This document shows positions 8,988 through 16,614 of a DNA stretch of 46,542 nucleotides, in pieces. Under the pieces are notes generated by a model. That model saw only the letters and a program-made list of their open reading frames with translations, had not been told where the DNA came from and did no database searches. Position numbers and translations under genes: made by a program. Position 1 is the stretch's first letter. Each line of letters begins with the position of its first letter. This stretch comes from Marinitenerispora sediminis. Its GTDB lineage: Bacteria; Actinomycetota; Actinomycetes; Streptosporangiales; Streptosporangiaceae. The stretch spans positions 1-46,542 of the forward strand of contig NZ_QEIO01000031.1 in assembly GCF_003336425.1 (NCBI RefSeq), written 5' to 3'.

Positions 8988-9541
8988 CCGAAAGCACGGG
9001 GAACGCCGCGCCCGCCGCCTCCGTCGGCATCGTGATGGGCAGCGACTCCGACTGGCCCTTCATGAAGGAGGCGGCCGCGGCCCTGGAGGAGTTCGAGGTC
9101 GGCTACGAGGCCGACGTGGTCTCCGCGCACCGCATGCCCCACGAGATGATCGAGTACGGCTCGCGCGCCGAGGAGCGCGGGCTGAAGGTGATCATCGCCG
9201 GGGCCGGCGGAGCGGCGCACCTGCCCGGCATGCTCGCCTCGGTGACGCCGCTCCCGGTCATCGGGGTGCCGGTGCCCCTCAAGTACCTCGACGGCCTCGA
9301 CTCGCTGCTGTCCATCGTGCAGATGCCGGCCGGCGTTCCGGTGGCCACCGTGGCGGTCGGCGCGGCCCGCAACGCCGGCCTGCTGGCCGTCCGGATGCTG
9401 GCGGCCCACGACGCCGACCTCCGGCGCCGGATGGCGCGGTTCCAGGAGGACCTCAAGGCCCAGGCCCAGGCCAAGGGCGAGCGGCTGCGCCGTCAGGTCC
9501 GCGACGCCTCGTCGCCCATCGGTTTCGGGCTGGGGCGGTAG
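8984..9541 (+). CDS. purE: 5-(carboxyamino)imidazole ribonucleotide mutase
   Basis: A 185-residue class I PurE that moves the carboxylate of N5-CAIR to C4, giving CAIR. Visible signatures are GSDSDWPFM at residues 19-27, VVSAHRMP near residue 50, and [14 protein letters not shown], which form the active site of the octameric enzyme. It starts at GTG 8984 inside the purK stop. Its 3' end overlaps the convergent HTH regulator gene by 49 bases, which is unusual but both frames stay open. Confidence 0.95.
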   Translation: MTESTGNAAPAASVGIVMGSDSDWPFMKEAAAALEEFEVGYEADVVSAHRMPHEMIEYGSRAEERGLKVIIAGAGGAAHLPGMLASVTPLPVIGVPVPLKYLDGLDSLLSIVQMPAGVPVATVAVGAARNAGLLAVRMLAAHDADLRRRMARFQEDLKAQAQAKGERLRRQVRDASSPIGFGLGR

Positions 9542-9768
9542 CCGAGCAGGTCGCCGGGCTGGCAGTCCAGCGCCTCGCACAGGCGGGCCAGGGTGGAGAA
9601 GCGGATCGCCCGGGCCCGCCCGTTCTTCAGCACGGACAGATTGACGACCGTCACGTCCACGCGCCGGGACAGCTCGGCGAGCGTCATGCCCCGTTCGGCC
9701 AGCAGCTCGTCGAGGCGGACGGTGATCGGCGGTGGGCCGTCGCCGTCCCCGGTGGCCGCTCCGTTCAC
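9493..9768 (-). CDS. Small XRE/Cro-type helix-turn-helix regulator
   Basis: A 91-residue regulator. The HTH lies at about residues 15-70: [57 protein letters not shown]. It resembles YozG-like regulators that partner DUF2975 membrane proteins. It starts at GTG 9768, overlapping the DUF2975 stop by four bases, so the two are made together. It probably binds the nested palindrome at 10395-10444 and represses its own operon; that is inference. Its 3' end runs 49 bases into convergent purE. Confidence 0.85.
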   Translation of the reverse strand: MNGAATGDGDGPPPITVRLDELLAERGMTLAELSRRVDVTVVNLSVLKNGRARAIRFSTLARLCEALDCQPGDLLGYRPSPKPMGDEASRT

Positions 9769-10376
9769 ACCGTCCCCTCGAGGTCTTCGCGCAGGCCGAT
9801 GCCGTGCGCCACGATCTCGGCGATGACCAGCACCCCGATGCCGCAGGCGATCGGCACTACCGGGACGTCCCACGACAGGGTGAAGCCGGAGGCCAGCACG
9901 GCGTTGGTGAAGGGGACGTCGGCGGCCAGGGACACCACCGAGGAGCCCAGCGAGCCCAGGACGGTGAGGACGCCGAGGGCGCGCAGCCGGGCGGCGACGG
10001 CAGCGGTGAACGGCCCGTCGGCCAGCACCAGGCGGATCGTGTGGCGCAGCAGCAGGATGCCGGCGACCAGCAGCGCCGGTGGCAGCCCGGCGGCCACCAT
10101 GCCGAGCAGGGTCTGCCACGCGTTGGGCTGGGCGAGGGTCACGCCGACGTCCCCGGAGAACTCCGCGCCGGGCCGCAGCACGCCCTCGTCGGCGCGGAGG
10201 CCGTCGAGCATGTCGGCGGGGATCGTGAACTCGTAGGGCAGCCGGGCGTGGCCGGAGGTCGCCAGCGCGATGAGGGGGTCGGCGAGTATCGCGACCGCCG
10301 CCAGGGCGGTCAGCACGCCCAGGACGGCGAGCAGGCGGTCGAGCGGCTTCAGCCAGGATCTGGTTCGGGGGGACAT
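9765..10376 (-). CDS. DUF2975 domain membrane protein
   Basis: A 203-residue protein with four predicted membrane segments: LLAVLGVLTALAAVAILADP, TLLGMVAAGLPPALLVAGIL, LGVLTVLGSLGSSVVSLAAD and IACGIGVLVIAEIVAHGIGL. GPFTAAVAARLRALG between segments 2 and 3 is the conserved DUF2975 loop. Function is unknown; these proteins regularly sit with a small HTH regulator, as here. ATG 10376 has GAGG nine bases upstream and is preferred over ATG 10397, which lies inside the palindromic operator. Confidence 0.8.
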   Translation of the reverse strand: MSPRTRSWLKPLDRLLAVLGVLTALAAVAILADPLIALATSGHARLPYEFTIPADMLDGLRADEGVLRPGAEFSGDVGVTLAQPNAWQTLLGMVAAGLPPALLVAGILLLRHTIRLVLADGPFTAAVAARLRALGVLTVLGSLGSSVVSLAADVPFTNAVLASGFTLSWDVPVVPIACGIGVLVIAEIVAHGIGLREDLEGTV

Positions 10377-10394
10377 GTCGGCACACCTCGAAGG

Positions 10395-10444
10395 CATATC
10401 GTTTTTCGATGGTATCGAAAAACGTAGCTATCGACTTTCGATAT
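10395..10444. promoter_or_regulatory. Nested palindromic operator of the DUF2975-HTH operon
   Basis: CGTTTTTCGAT (10400-10410) and ATCGAAAAACG (10414-10424) are perfect arms around GGT. Outside them CATATCG (10395-10401) pairs with CGATATG (10438-10444). The region is strikingly AT-rich for this genome and lies immediately upstream of the DUF2975 start, so it is very likely the promoter/operator, plausibly bound by the HTH protein of the same operon. Confidence 0.6.
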
Positions 10445-10486
10445 GTCAATCGGTGTGCGGAGCGGCGACCCACCGGCGGCGTGCGG

Positions 10487-11110
10487 TCAGCGCTGCCGCC
10501 ACCGCTCCCAGAAGGCGTCCGGTACGCGGTCCAGCAGGTCGGCCAGCGCGTCGAGCTTGGCCGGCAGCCGCGTAGGGCCGCCACCGTCGTCCGTGCAGAT
10601 GAGCAGCGCGTCGTCCAGGTGGAACGAGGTGAGGGCGTACCGGCGGATCTGGGCGCACACCTCCGGCGACAGCAGCTCGAACGCGAAGGGCACCTCGGGG
10701 CTCTCGGCGTACACGTCGTGCGCGCCGCCCTCGGGATCGCGCACCTCGACGTAGGGCACGCTCGCCGGCAGCCGCACCGCGCACACCTGGAGGCTCTGCC
10801 ACGCACCGGTGTCCGGTGCCACGTGCACGTAGTCGAACGCGGTGAAGGCCCGGCCCCGGTAAGTGCCGGAGACCGCGTTGCGCACCCGGCCCAGCGGCCC
10901 GGGCGGGAGCACCGGGCGCGGCCAGCCCTGGATCAGGCGCTGGTCGTTCGCGCGGTACGTCCAGCCGTGCGCCGCCGCCAGCGCTCGACGCTCGCTGGCC
11001 AGCCCCTCGTCAAGGGGCGGCGTCGGGCGCCCGGTCGGCCGGGCGCCCGGGGCGGGGCGCCGCCGGCCGGACTGGCCGAAGGCGCGCAGCAGACTCCTGG
11101 CGGCTCGCAT
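10487..11110 (-). CDS. Hypothetical protein
   Basis: A 207-residue soluble protein I cannot assign. The N-terminal 40 residues are basic and proline-rich. The core contains ALAAAHGWTYRANDQRLIQG, a YRGRAFTAFDYVH segment, and an end with LDALADLLDRVPDAFWERW. This layout resembles actinobacterial proteins of unknown function with a conserved W-rich start and RGRxFxAFDY segment; no catalytic motif is visible. ATG 11110 follows a divergent gap. It is transcribed toward the DUF2975 operon but separated from it by the operator, so it is probably a separate unit. Confidence 0.6.
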   Translation of the reverse strand: MRAARSLLRAFGQSGRRRPAPGARPTGRPTPPLDEGLASERRALAAAHGWTYRANDQRLIQGWPRPVLPPGPLGRVRNAVSGTYRGRAFTAFDYVHVAPDTGAWQSLQVCAVRLPASVPYVEVRDPEGGAHDVYAESPEVPFAFELLSPEVCAQIRRYALTSFHLDDALLICTDDGGGPTRLPAKLDALADLLDRVPDAFWERWRQR

Positions 11111-11171
11111 ACCGCCCCACTACCCCCGAAGAGGGCGCGGAACCGGTGCGGAGGTCCTGGTCAGGCGCCGT

Positions 11172-11609
11172 TCAGAGCGGCCCGAGCAGGCGGGGCCACT
11201 CGATGGCCGGGCAGCGGTCCATCACCATGGCGCGGCCAGCCGCGCGCACCCGGCGGGCGGCGGCCTCGTCAACCACACCGAGCTGGAACCAGACGGCGGC
11301 GACGCCGGGCAGGGCGAGTGCCTCGTCGGCGACGCCGCCGGCGTCCTCGGACCGGCGGAAGACGTCGACCACGTCCACCGGGAAGGGGATCTCGGACAGG
11401 GACCGGTACCCGGGCTCGCCGTGGACCGTCGCCGCGGTGGGATGTACCGGGACGATCCGCTTGCCCCGCGACTGCAGGAAGCGGGCCACGCCGTAGGCGG
11501 GGCGGTCCGGATTGTCGCCCAGGCCGACGATCGCCCACACCCGGGTCCCGGTAAGTATCCGCCGGATCTCCTCGTCCGCCGCCGCGGCGTCGGAAGGGCC
11601 GCCGCTCAT
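11172..11609 (-). CDS. CoA-binding domain protein
   Basis: A 145-residue protein consisting of one Rossmann-like CoA-binding domain (YccU/CoA_binding_2 family): WAIVGLGDNPDRPAYGVARF near the start, then GKRIVPVHPTA, SLSEIPFPVDVVDVFRRSED and the final VMDRCPAIEW. Members bind CoA, but their role is not established. ATG 11609 overlaps the stop of UDP-glucose dehydrogenase by four bases, so it is translationally coupled to it; the functional link is unclear. Confidence 0.85.
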   Translation of the reverse strand: MSGGPSDAAAADEEIRRILTGTRVWAIVGLGDNPDRPAYGVARFLQSRGKRIVPVHPTAATVHGEPGYRSLSEIPFPVDVVDVFRRSEDAGGVADEALALPGVAAVWFQLGVVDEAAARRVRAAGRAMVMDRCPAIEWPRLLGPL

Positions 11610-12937
11610 GGCCGGCCCAGCGCGCGGTAGATCCAGCCCCGTTCCCGCCAGTGCTCGGGATCGAGCGCGTTGCGCCCGTCCACGATGCGGGTCTCGGCCA
11701 CCACCTTCGCCAGCTCGTCGGGGTCGGCGTCGCGGAACTCGGCCCACTCGGTGAGCAGCAGCACGACCTCGGCGTCGCGGACCGCCTCCAGCATGGAGTG
11801 CGCGTAGTTCAGGTCCGGGTGCGCCCGCTTGGCGTTCTCCAGCGCCTCGGGGTCGTAGACCGTGACGTGCGCGCCCAGCGAGCTGATCGTCTGCGCGACG
11901 TCGAGCGCGGGCGAGTCGCGGATGTCGTCGGAGTTGGGTTTGAACGCCGCGCCCAGCACGCCCACCGTCCGGCCGGCGAAGCTGCCGCCGATGAGGCCGC
12001 GCGCGATGTCGATCGTGCGGGCGCGGCGCCGCTGGTTGATGGCGTCCACCTCGCGGAGGAAGGACAGCGCGGGCTCGACCCCCAGCTCGTCGGCGCGCGC
12101 CATGAAGGCGCGGATGTCCTTGGGCAGGCAGCCGCCGCCGAAGCCCAGCCCGGGGCCGAGGAACTTGCCGCCGATGCGGTCGTCGTAGGACAGCGCCTCG
12201 GCGAGTTTGATCACGTCCGCGCCGGCGGCCTCAGAGACCTCGGCCATGGCGTTGATGAAGGAGATCTTGGTGGCGAGGAAGGCGTTGGCGGAGACCTTGA
12301 CCAGCTCGGCGGTCTGGAGGTCGGTGACCATGAAGGGGATGCCCTGGGCGATCTGGGTGGCGGAGATCGACCGCATCACCTCCTCGACGCGGGCGGAGTC
12401 GGTGCCGATGACGATCCGGTTCGGTGCCAGCGTGTCCTGCACGCCGAACCCCTCGCGCAGGAACTCCGGGCTCCAGCCCACCTCGACGGCGGAGCCGGCC
12501 GGCGCGAGCGCGGAGATCCGGGCCGCCACCCGGGCGGCGGTGCCGACCGGAACGGTCGACTTGCCGATGACCACGGCCGGACGGGTGAGGAGCGGGGCGA
12601 GGCTGTCGACCACGGCGTCGACGTAGCTGAGGTCGGCGGCGTTGGAGTCGGCGCGCTGGGGGGTGCCGACGCAGATGAAGTGCACGTCGGCGAACTCGGC
12701 CGCCTCGGCGTAGTCGGAGGTGAAGCGGAGCCGTCCGGCGGCCAGGTTGCGGACCAGCACCTCCTCCAGCCCGGGCTCGTAGAACGGCACCCGGCCGGCG
12801 GAGAGGGTGTCGATCTTGGCCCGGTCCACGTCCAGGCCCAGCACGTCGAAGCCCAGTTCCGCCATGCAGGCGGCGTGCGTGGCGCCGAGGTATCCGGTGC
12901 CCAGTACCGAGAGCTTCAGACGCTGTGTGGCGACCAA
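11606..12937 (-). CDS. ugd: UDP-glucose 6-dehydrogenase
   Basis: A 443-residue nucleotide-sugar dehydrogenase oxidising UDP-glucose to UDP-glucuronate with two NAD. The N-terminal NAD fold has SVLGTGYLGATHA (residues about 10-22). The catalytic Cys is C270 in GFGGGCLPKDIRAF. KVSANAFLATKISFINAMAE and the C-terminal VLGAAFKPNSDDIRDSPAL are typical. The best start is TTG at 12937: GGAAGG lies eight bases upstream and the NAD fold begins directly after. UDP-glucuronate could feed the wall polymers encoded later in the window, though related UDP-sugar dehydrogenase substrates are possible. Confidence 0.9.
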   Translation of the reverse strand: MVATQRLKLSVLGTGYLGATHAACMAELGFDVLGLDVDRAKIDTLSAGRVPFYEPGLEEVLVRNLAAGRLRFTSDYAEAAEFADVHFICVGTPQRADSNAADLSYVDAVVDSLAPLLTRPAVVIGKSTVPVGTAARVAARISALAPAGSAVEVGWSPEFLREGFGVQDTLAPNRIVIGTDSARVEEVMRSISATQIAQGIPFMVTDLQTAELVKVSANAFLATKISFINAMAEVSEAAGADVIKLAEALSYDDRIGGKFLGPGLGFGGGCLPKDIRAFMARADELGVEPALSFLREVDAINQRRRARTIDIARGLIGGSFAGRTVGVLGAAFKPNSDDIRDSPALDVAQTISSLGAHVTVYDPEALENAKRAHPDLNYAHSMLEAVRDAEVVLLLTEWAEFRDADPDELAKVVAETRIVDGRNALDPEHWRERGWIYRALGRP

Positions 12938-13422
12938 TGGTTCGTCCTTCCTTCGACCGGCCCTGGCATGGTATCGGCGGGCTGCCGGGACGGCGCGGGC
13001 GGTGACGGGTGCGGAGCGGCCGCGGGGGCGGCACGGCGGCCGCCCGCGGTACCACGTGGTCGGGTAGGGCGGCACCCCGCACGGTGTCCAGCGAGCCGCG
13101 TGCCGGGTGTCGCGTGCTTTCATGGTGCGCCACCCTGTCAGGCCAGGTCAGGACCTCTGAGGGAGAGATTGCCGAACCCGGACCCAAAGCGACCACGGCG
13201 GCTTGCACGACCCCGTCGCGGGGGCACCCGAACGGGCGGATGTGATGTTGTGAGCGGCCCCCGTCACGCGGTGGCGGCAGCGCGGGGATTTTCGACTGGT
13301 ATCTCCCCGATCGGCATTGTTCCGGAAACCGCGCGGAGACGCCAGAGCGTGTTCGGCGCGCGCCGAACACGCCCTGGCGTCTCCGCCGCCGTGTCCCCCT
13401 GGCTCCCCGGCCGCCGGCGCCC
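12938..13422. other. Gene-free region upstream of ugd
   Basis: This 485-base stretch holds the expected leftward promoter of the ugd operon and, near its right end, a 54-base inverted repeat described separately. No frame looks protein-like. I could not identify firm -35/-10 boxes. Confidence 0.45.
13334..13387. terminator. 54-base near-perfect inverted repeat
   Basis: Bases 13334-13360 and 13361-13387 are 27-base arms, complementary except for one position, with no loop. It lies 36 bases beyond the stop of the leftward membrane-protein gene at 13423, so it most likely terminates that transcript. Its length is well above an ordinary terminator stem. Confidence 0.6.
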
Positions 13423-14322
13423 TCAGCCCTCGGCCGGCGGGCGCCGCCCGTACGGAGGCTCCGGCGGGGCCTCCGGGATCCGCGGGAGCGGCCCTGTCCC
13501 GTACAGGTGGGGTTCGTTGGTGCCGTGCCCGGGCGCGGGACCGGTCGGCGGGACCGGCGGCATCGGACCGGTTCCGTACAGGTGGGGCACATCCTGCTCC
13601 GGCCGGGGCCGGGCGGCCGGGCTTCCCGCCCACCCGGGGGCGTCACCGGGCGGCGGCGCGGCATCCGGCGCGCCCGGACGGCCGGCGGGCTGCGGACCGG
13701 TGGCGGCGAACCCGCCCGGCCCGTTCGGCTGGCCGGGGTACACCGGGCGGACCGGCCCGCCGGGCTGCACCTGGACGGCCGGCGGCGGCCACGCCGCGTG
13801 CTCGGTGCGCGCCCGCACCGGCGGAACCCACGAGTCCGGCAGCGGCCCGGGGCTGCCCGGGACGGGCGCGGCGGCCGGGCGATCCTCCGGTGCGGCGGCC
13901 CGGCGGCCTGCCCGCTTCGGAGAGCGCCGGCCCGAGCGCCACCGCGACACCGGCGTCGACGCGGCCACGAGCAGCACGCCGAGCAGCGGGTACACGGTCA
14001 CGCCGTTCCACCAGAAGTCGAAGGGGATCAGCTGGTTGAAGAAGCTGTAGCCGGCCGGCAGCGACCCGTAGACGCCGAGGAAGGCCAGCGCGAGTCCCGG
14101 CAGCAGGGAGGTGAGCGGCGACACCCGGGAGCCCGCGAGCAGGCCCAGCGTGCAGCCCACGGCGAGGAGGACCGCCATCCCGCCGAGGAACCCGCCGGTG
14201 TAGTCGAACCGGGTCATGGCGAGTTGCAGGTTCCACTGGCCCCATCCCAGCGCGAACACCGTGACGGGCACCATGGCGATGCCGACCAGCGCGCCGATCA
14301 CGTGCCGTACCGTGTTGGACAC
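13423..14322 (-). CDS. Membrane protein with proline-rich tail, paralogue A
   Basis: A 299-residue protein. The first 135 residues hold about four membrane segments: HVIGALVGIAMVPVTVFALG, GGFLGGMAVLLAVGCTLGLL, SLLPGLALAFLGVYGSLP and GVTVYPLLGVLLVAAST, with a conserved LAGSRVSPL. The remaining half is Pro/Gly/Ala-rich, probably disordered and cytoplasmic, and contains two copies of PHLYGTGP. It is similar to the next protein upstream (LAGSRISPL), so the two are tandem paralogues. The GTG at 14322 is preceded by GAGGGGG. Function unknown. Confidence 0.7.
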   Translation of the reverse strand: MSNTVRHVIGALVGIAMVPVTVFALGWGQWNLQLAMTRFDYTGGFLGGMAVLLAVGCTLGLLAGSRVSPLTSLLPGLALAFLGVYGSLPAGYSFFNQLIPFDFWWNGVTVYPLLGVLLVAASTPVSRWRSGRRSPKRAGRRAAAPEDRPAAAPVPGSPGPLPDSWVPPVRARTEHAAWPPPAVQVQPGGPVRPVYPGQPNGPGGFAATGPQPAGRPGAPDAAPPPGDAPGWAGSPAARPRPEQDVPHLYGTGPMPPVPPTGPAPGHGTNEPHLYGTGPLPRIPEAPPEPPYGRRPPAEG

Positions 14323-14456
14323 GAAAACCCCCTCGGTCCGTCCTACCAGGGCAGTTGGGTCCAACCTAGCCCGGCCGGCCTGGTCGGACCAGAAACCCGA
14401 CCTGCGGCGTCGGGGCGTGTTGGGCACGTTCCCCGCCGCTTCGCCGGGAGAGCCGG
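14323..14456. other. Spacer between the paralogous membrane genes
   Basis: A 134-base gap with no gene; long enough to carry a separate leftward promoter for paralogue A. Confidence 0.3.
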
Positions 14457-15089
14457 TCAGCGGGAGTCGCCGTCGCCGAAGACGCGGGTCCCCGGCGCGG
14501 CGCCGGGCTCCTCGGTCCACGGCTCGGGTTCGATACGGCCGCCGGTGCGCCGGAACGGGGTGGTGGTCTTGGCGGGCTCGTCCAGAACCGGGTCCGGGTA
14601 GACGGGCGCGGCGCGCTGGGCAGGCGGCTCCGCGCCGCCCGCCGCCACCGGCCGCGGGGCGGGGACGGGTTCCTCGGCGCGCCGCCGGGATCGCCAGCGG
14701 GAGGGCATCAGCGCGGAGATGAAGAGCAGCGTGCCCACCACGACGTTGACCGGCAGCGCGGGCCCCAGCGGGTGCAGCATCGTCCCGGCGGCCAGCACGT
14801 CGGGCACGAGGCGGTTCATCGACGCGAAGTCGACCAGCGGCCACACCGACACCGCGAGGATCGCACCGCCCGACACGAAGGCCGCGAGCGGCGAGATCCG
14901 CGACCCCGCGAGCAGGCCGACGAGCACGCCCACCGCCATGAGGACGGCGACGGCGGTCAGCAGCATGGGCTCGCCGTAGTTGCGGCCGCTCAGCAGCGGC
15001 ACGAGCTCGCTCGCCGCCCATCCGGTGCCGGCCCACAGCAGCGGGGTGACCATGATCCCGGCCAGGAGGCCGAGCGGGTGTCGGAACAC
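14457..15089 (-). CDS. Membrane protein, paralogue B
   Basis: A 210-residue protein with four membrane segments in the first 130 residues: LGLLAGIMVTPLLWAGTGWA, LTAVAVLMAVGVLVGLLAGS, FVSGGAILAVSVWPLVDF and VNVVVGTLLFISALMP, followed by a shorter charged/proline-rich tail. The GLLAGSRISPL element and the SRWRSxRR turn after the last helix are shared with paralogue A. The GTG at 15089 has GAGGAGGA upstream. Function unknown. Confidence 0.7.
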   Translation of the reverse strand: MFRHPLGLLAGIMVTPLLWAGTGWAASELVPLLSGRNYGEPMLLTAVAVLMAVGVLVGLLAGSRISPLAAFVSGGAILAVSVWPLVDFASMNRLVPDVLAAGTMLHPLGPALPVNVVVGTLLFISALMPSRWRSRRRAEEPVPAPRPVAAGGAEPPAQRAAPVYPDPVLDEPAKTTTPFRRTGGRIEPEPWTEEPGAAPGTRVFGDGDSR

Positions 15090-15148
15090 GGCGTCCTCCT
15101 CTGGCCTCGCTCCACGCTTCTCATACCACTATGGGGGGATATCTAACG

Positions 15149-15598
15149 TCACGGTGGCGTGTGGCCGGTTCCTGGCGGAGGGCAGCGGCGGGGAAGCCGC
15201 CCATGGCGGCTCACCAGCGCCATCCACGTCTCCAGGGTCGTGACGAGGCCGTCGGGGCGGGTGGCCGTGTGCTGGCTGCGCACGTGGTCCCAGTCCGGGG
15301 CCAGCAGGCAGAGCCGGAACCCGGTCCCGGCGTACCAGCCGGCGTCCAGATGCGGCTCCCGCCGCCGGACGTCCTCATCCGGTGGCACCTCCGCCAACCA
15401 CGGCGGAGGTGCCGTTCTCGCCCAGAAGAGGTCCTCGGAGCCGTTGGCCTCGCACCTGCCGTCCGGCAGCCGGCGGGCCGTCAGCTGCTTGTGGCCGACG
15501 GCCCATCCGCCCGGCGCACGCAACGGAACCAGGCCGCCGCCATCGGTGAGCCCCGCCGCGAGCGGGGAGTCCGGCGCCAGTCGGAAGATCGGCTCCAT
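15149..15598 (-). CDS. Hypothetical protein
   Basis: A 149-residue protein starting at ATG 15598 (MEPIFRLAPDSPLAAGLTDG), not recognised. It is rich in Trp (APPPWLAEVP, DAGWYAGTGF, LLAPDWDHVR, TLETWMALVS), which suggests a real folded protein, but no motif or membrane segment is visible. No strong ribosome-binding site was seen. Its stop is 59 bases from the divergent membrane-protein start. Confidence 0.5.
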   Translation of the reverse strand: MEPIFRLAPDSPLAAGLTDGGGLVPLRAPGGWAVGHKQLTARRLPDGRCEANGSEDLFWARTAPPPWLAEVPPDEDVRRREPHLDAGWYAGTGFRLCLLAPDWDHVRSQHTATRPDGLVTTLETWMALVSRHGRLPRRCPPPGTGHTPP

Positions 15599-15835
15599 GA
15601 GCGGGCGCCCAGCCCCGGCGGCGCCGCTGCCGGCCGGCCGGGACCCGGAGACGCCGCGCGACCGGTTGCTTCGAGCGCGCCGCATGCTGGATCGCCGCCA
15701 CGTTCCGCTCAAGGAAGATGCGACCACGATCGATGTGCGTGCGGCAGTGCTCCTGCCGGGCTCGATCCTGCCAGGACCTGTCGCGGAAGCGGAGTTGTCG
15801 GACCGGACGTGCCCTGCGGCAGGGACCGTTCCATG

Positions 15836-16516
15836 TCAGGCTCTGGGGGGCCGCTGCCCCTGGGAACCGTCAGGTGCGATCGGGAGGCTGCGCAGCGTCA
15901 GCGCGGTCGGCGGCGGCAGCGGTTCGTTGGCCGTGCCGGCGCGGAACGACTGGAGCAGATAGGCCACCAGGCGCCGGGACGCCGCATCATCATCCGGTAG
16001 GGCGGTCGCCAGACCGCAGTGGGCCAACAGGACCACGACGAGGTCGGAAGGGTGGAAATCGGCCCGTAGCGCGCCCGACGCCTGGGCCCTGCGCACCAGG
16101 GCTGTGAAGTCCCGCTCGACTCGTCGCGGGAACCGCGCGTGTTCCGACGTGCTTTCCGGGAAGGCCGCGACGAACGCGGCCGGGAACCCGCGTTCCTCCC
16201 GTTGCAGAGCGCAGATCGTCTCGACCAGCTGCTGGAAGCCCTGCCACGGGTCAGGGGCGGCCAGAGCCTCGGTGAGCGCCCGCGCGCAGGTCTCCATCTG
16301 CTGTGCGAACGCACCCCGTACCAGAGCGTCCCGGGTCGGGAAATGCCGGTACAGCGTCGCCACGCCGACCCCGGCCCGACGGGCCACGGTCGCCATCGGG
16401 GCGTCGATCCCGTGCTCCGCGAAGACCGCACGAGCGGCGACGAGGACGCGCTCCCGGTTGCGCCGGGCGTCCGCCCGCATCCCGTCCCGGGATGCGATCC
16501 GAGAGGATTCCGCCAT
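15836..16516 (-). CDS. TetR family transcriptional regulator
   Basis: A 226-residue repressor. The N-terminal HTH (residues about 10-60) reads RERVLVAARAVFAEHGIDAP, MATVARRAGVGVATLYRHFP; the helical C-terminus has a ligand-pocket type sequence ending TLRSLPIAPDG. It is divergently transcribed from the oxidoreductase gene across 98 bases containing palindromic sequence, so it most likely represses that gene and itself. ATG 16516 is chosen; ATG 16558 is possible but would run into the operator. Confidence 0.88.
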   Translation of the reverse strand: MAESSRIASRDGMRADARRNRERVLVAARAVFAEHGIDAPMATVARRAGVGVATLYRHFPTRDALVRGAFAQQMETCARALTEALAAPDPWQGFQQLVETICALQREERGFPAAFVAAFPESTSEHARFPRRVERDFTALVRRAQASGALRADFHPSDLVVVLLAHCGLATALPDDDAASRRLVAYLLQSFRAGTANEPLPPPTALTLRSLPIAPDGSQGQRPPRA

Positions 16517-16534
16517 CACTGTCTCTCGCTTCCG

Positions 16535-16556
16535 GTCCAAACGGACGATTGCGTCC
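16535..16556. promoter_or_regulatory. Probable TetR operator
   Basis: GGACG-ATTG-CGTCC (16543-16556) is a perfect inverted repeat, overlapped by GTCC-AAAC-GGAC (16535-16546). It lies between the divergent TetR and oxidoreductase genes, the usual place for the shared operator. Confidence 0.5.
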
Positions 16557-16614
16557 ACTTAGCAGCCTACGGTCGATGCCAGACCCGAACGGCCCCGGCG
16601 GCAAGGGAAGAACG

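Noticed and set aside
11651-14050. 799-codon plus-strand open frame
   Set aside because: Runs antisense to ugd and a membrane protein gene; its His/Gly/Val/Arg composition is that of a reverse-strand shadow.
15599-15835. Possible small plus-strand gene (MLDRRHVPLKEDATTIDVRA)
   Set aside because: It continues antisense into the TetR gene, has no ribosome site or family match.
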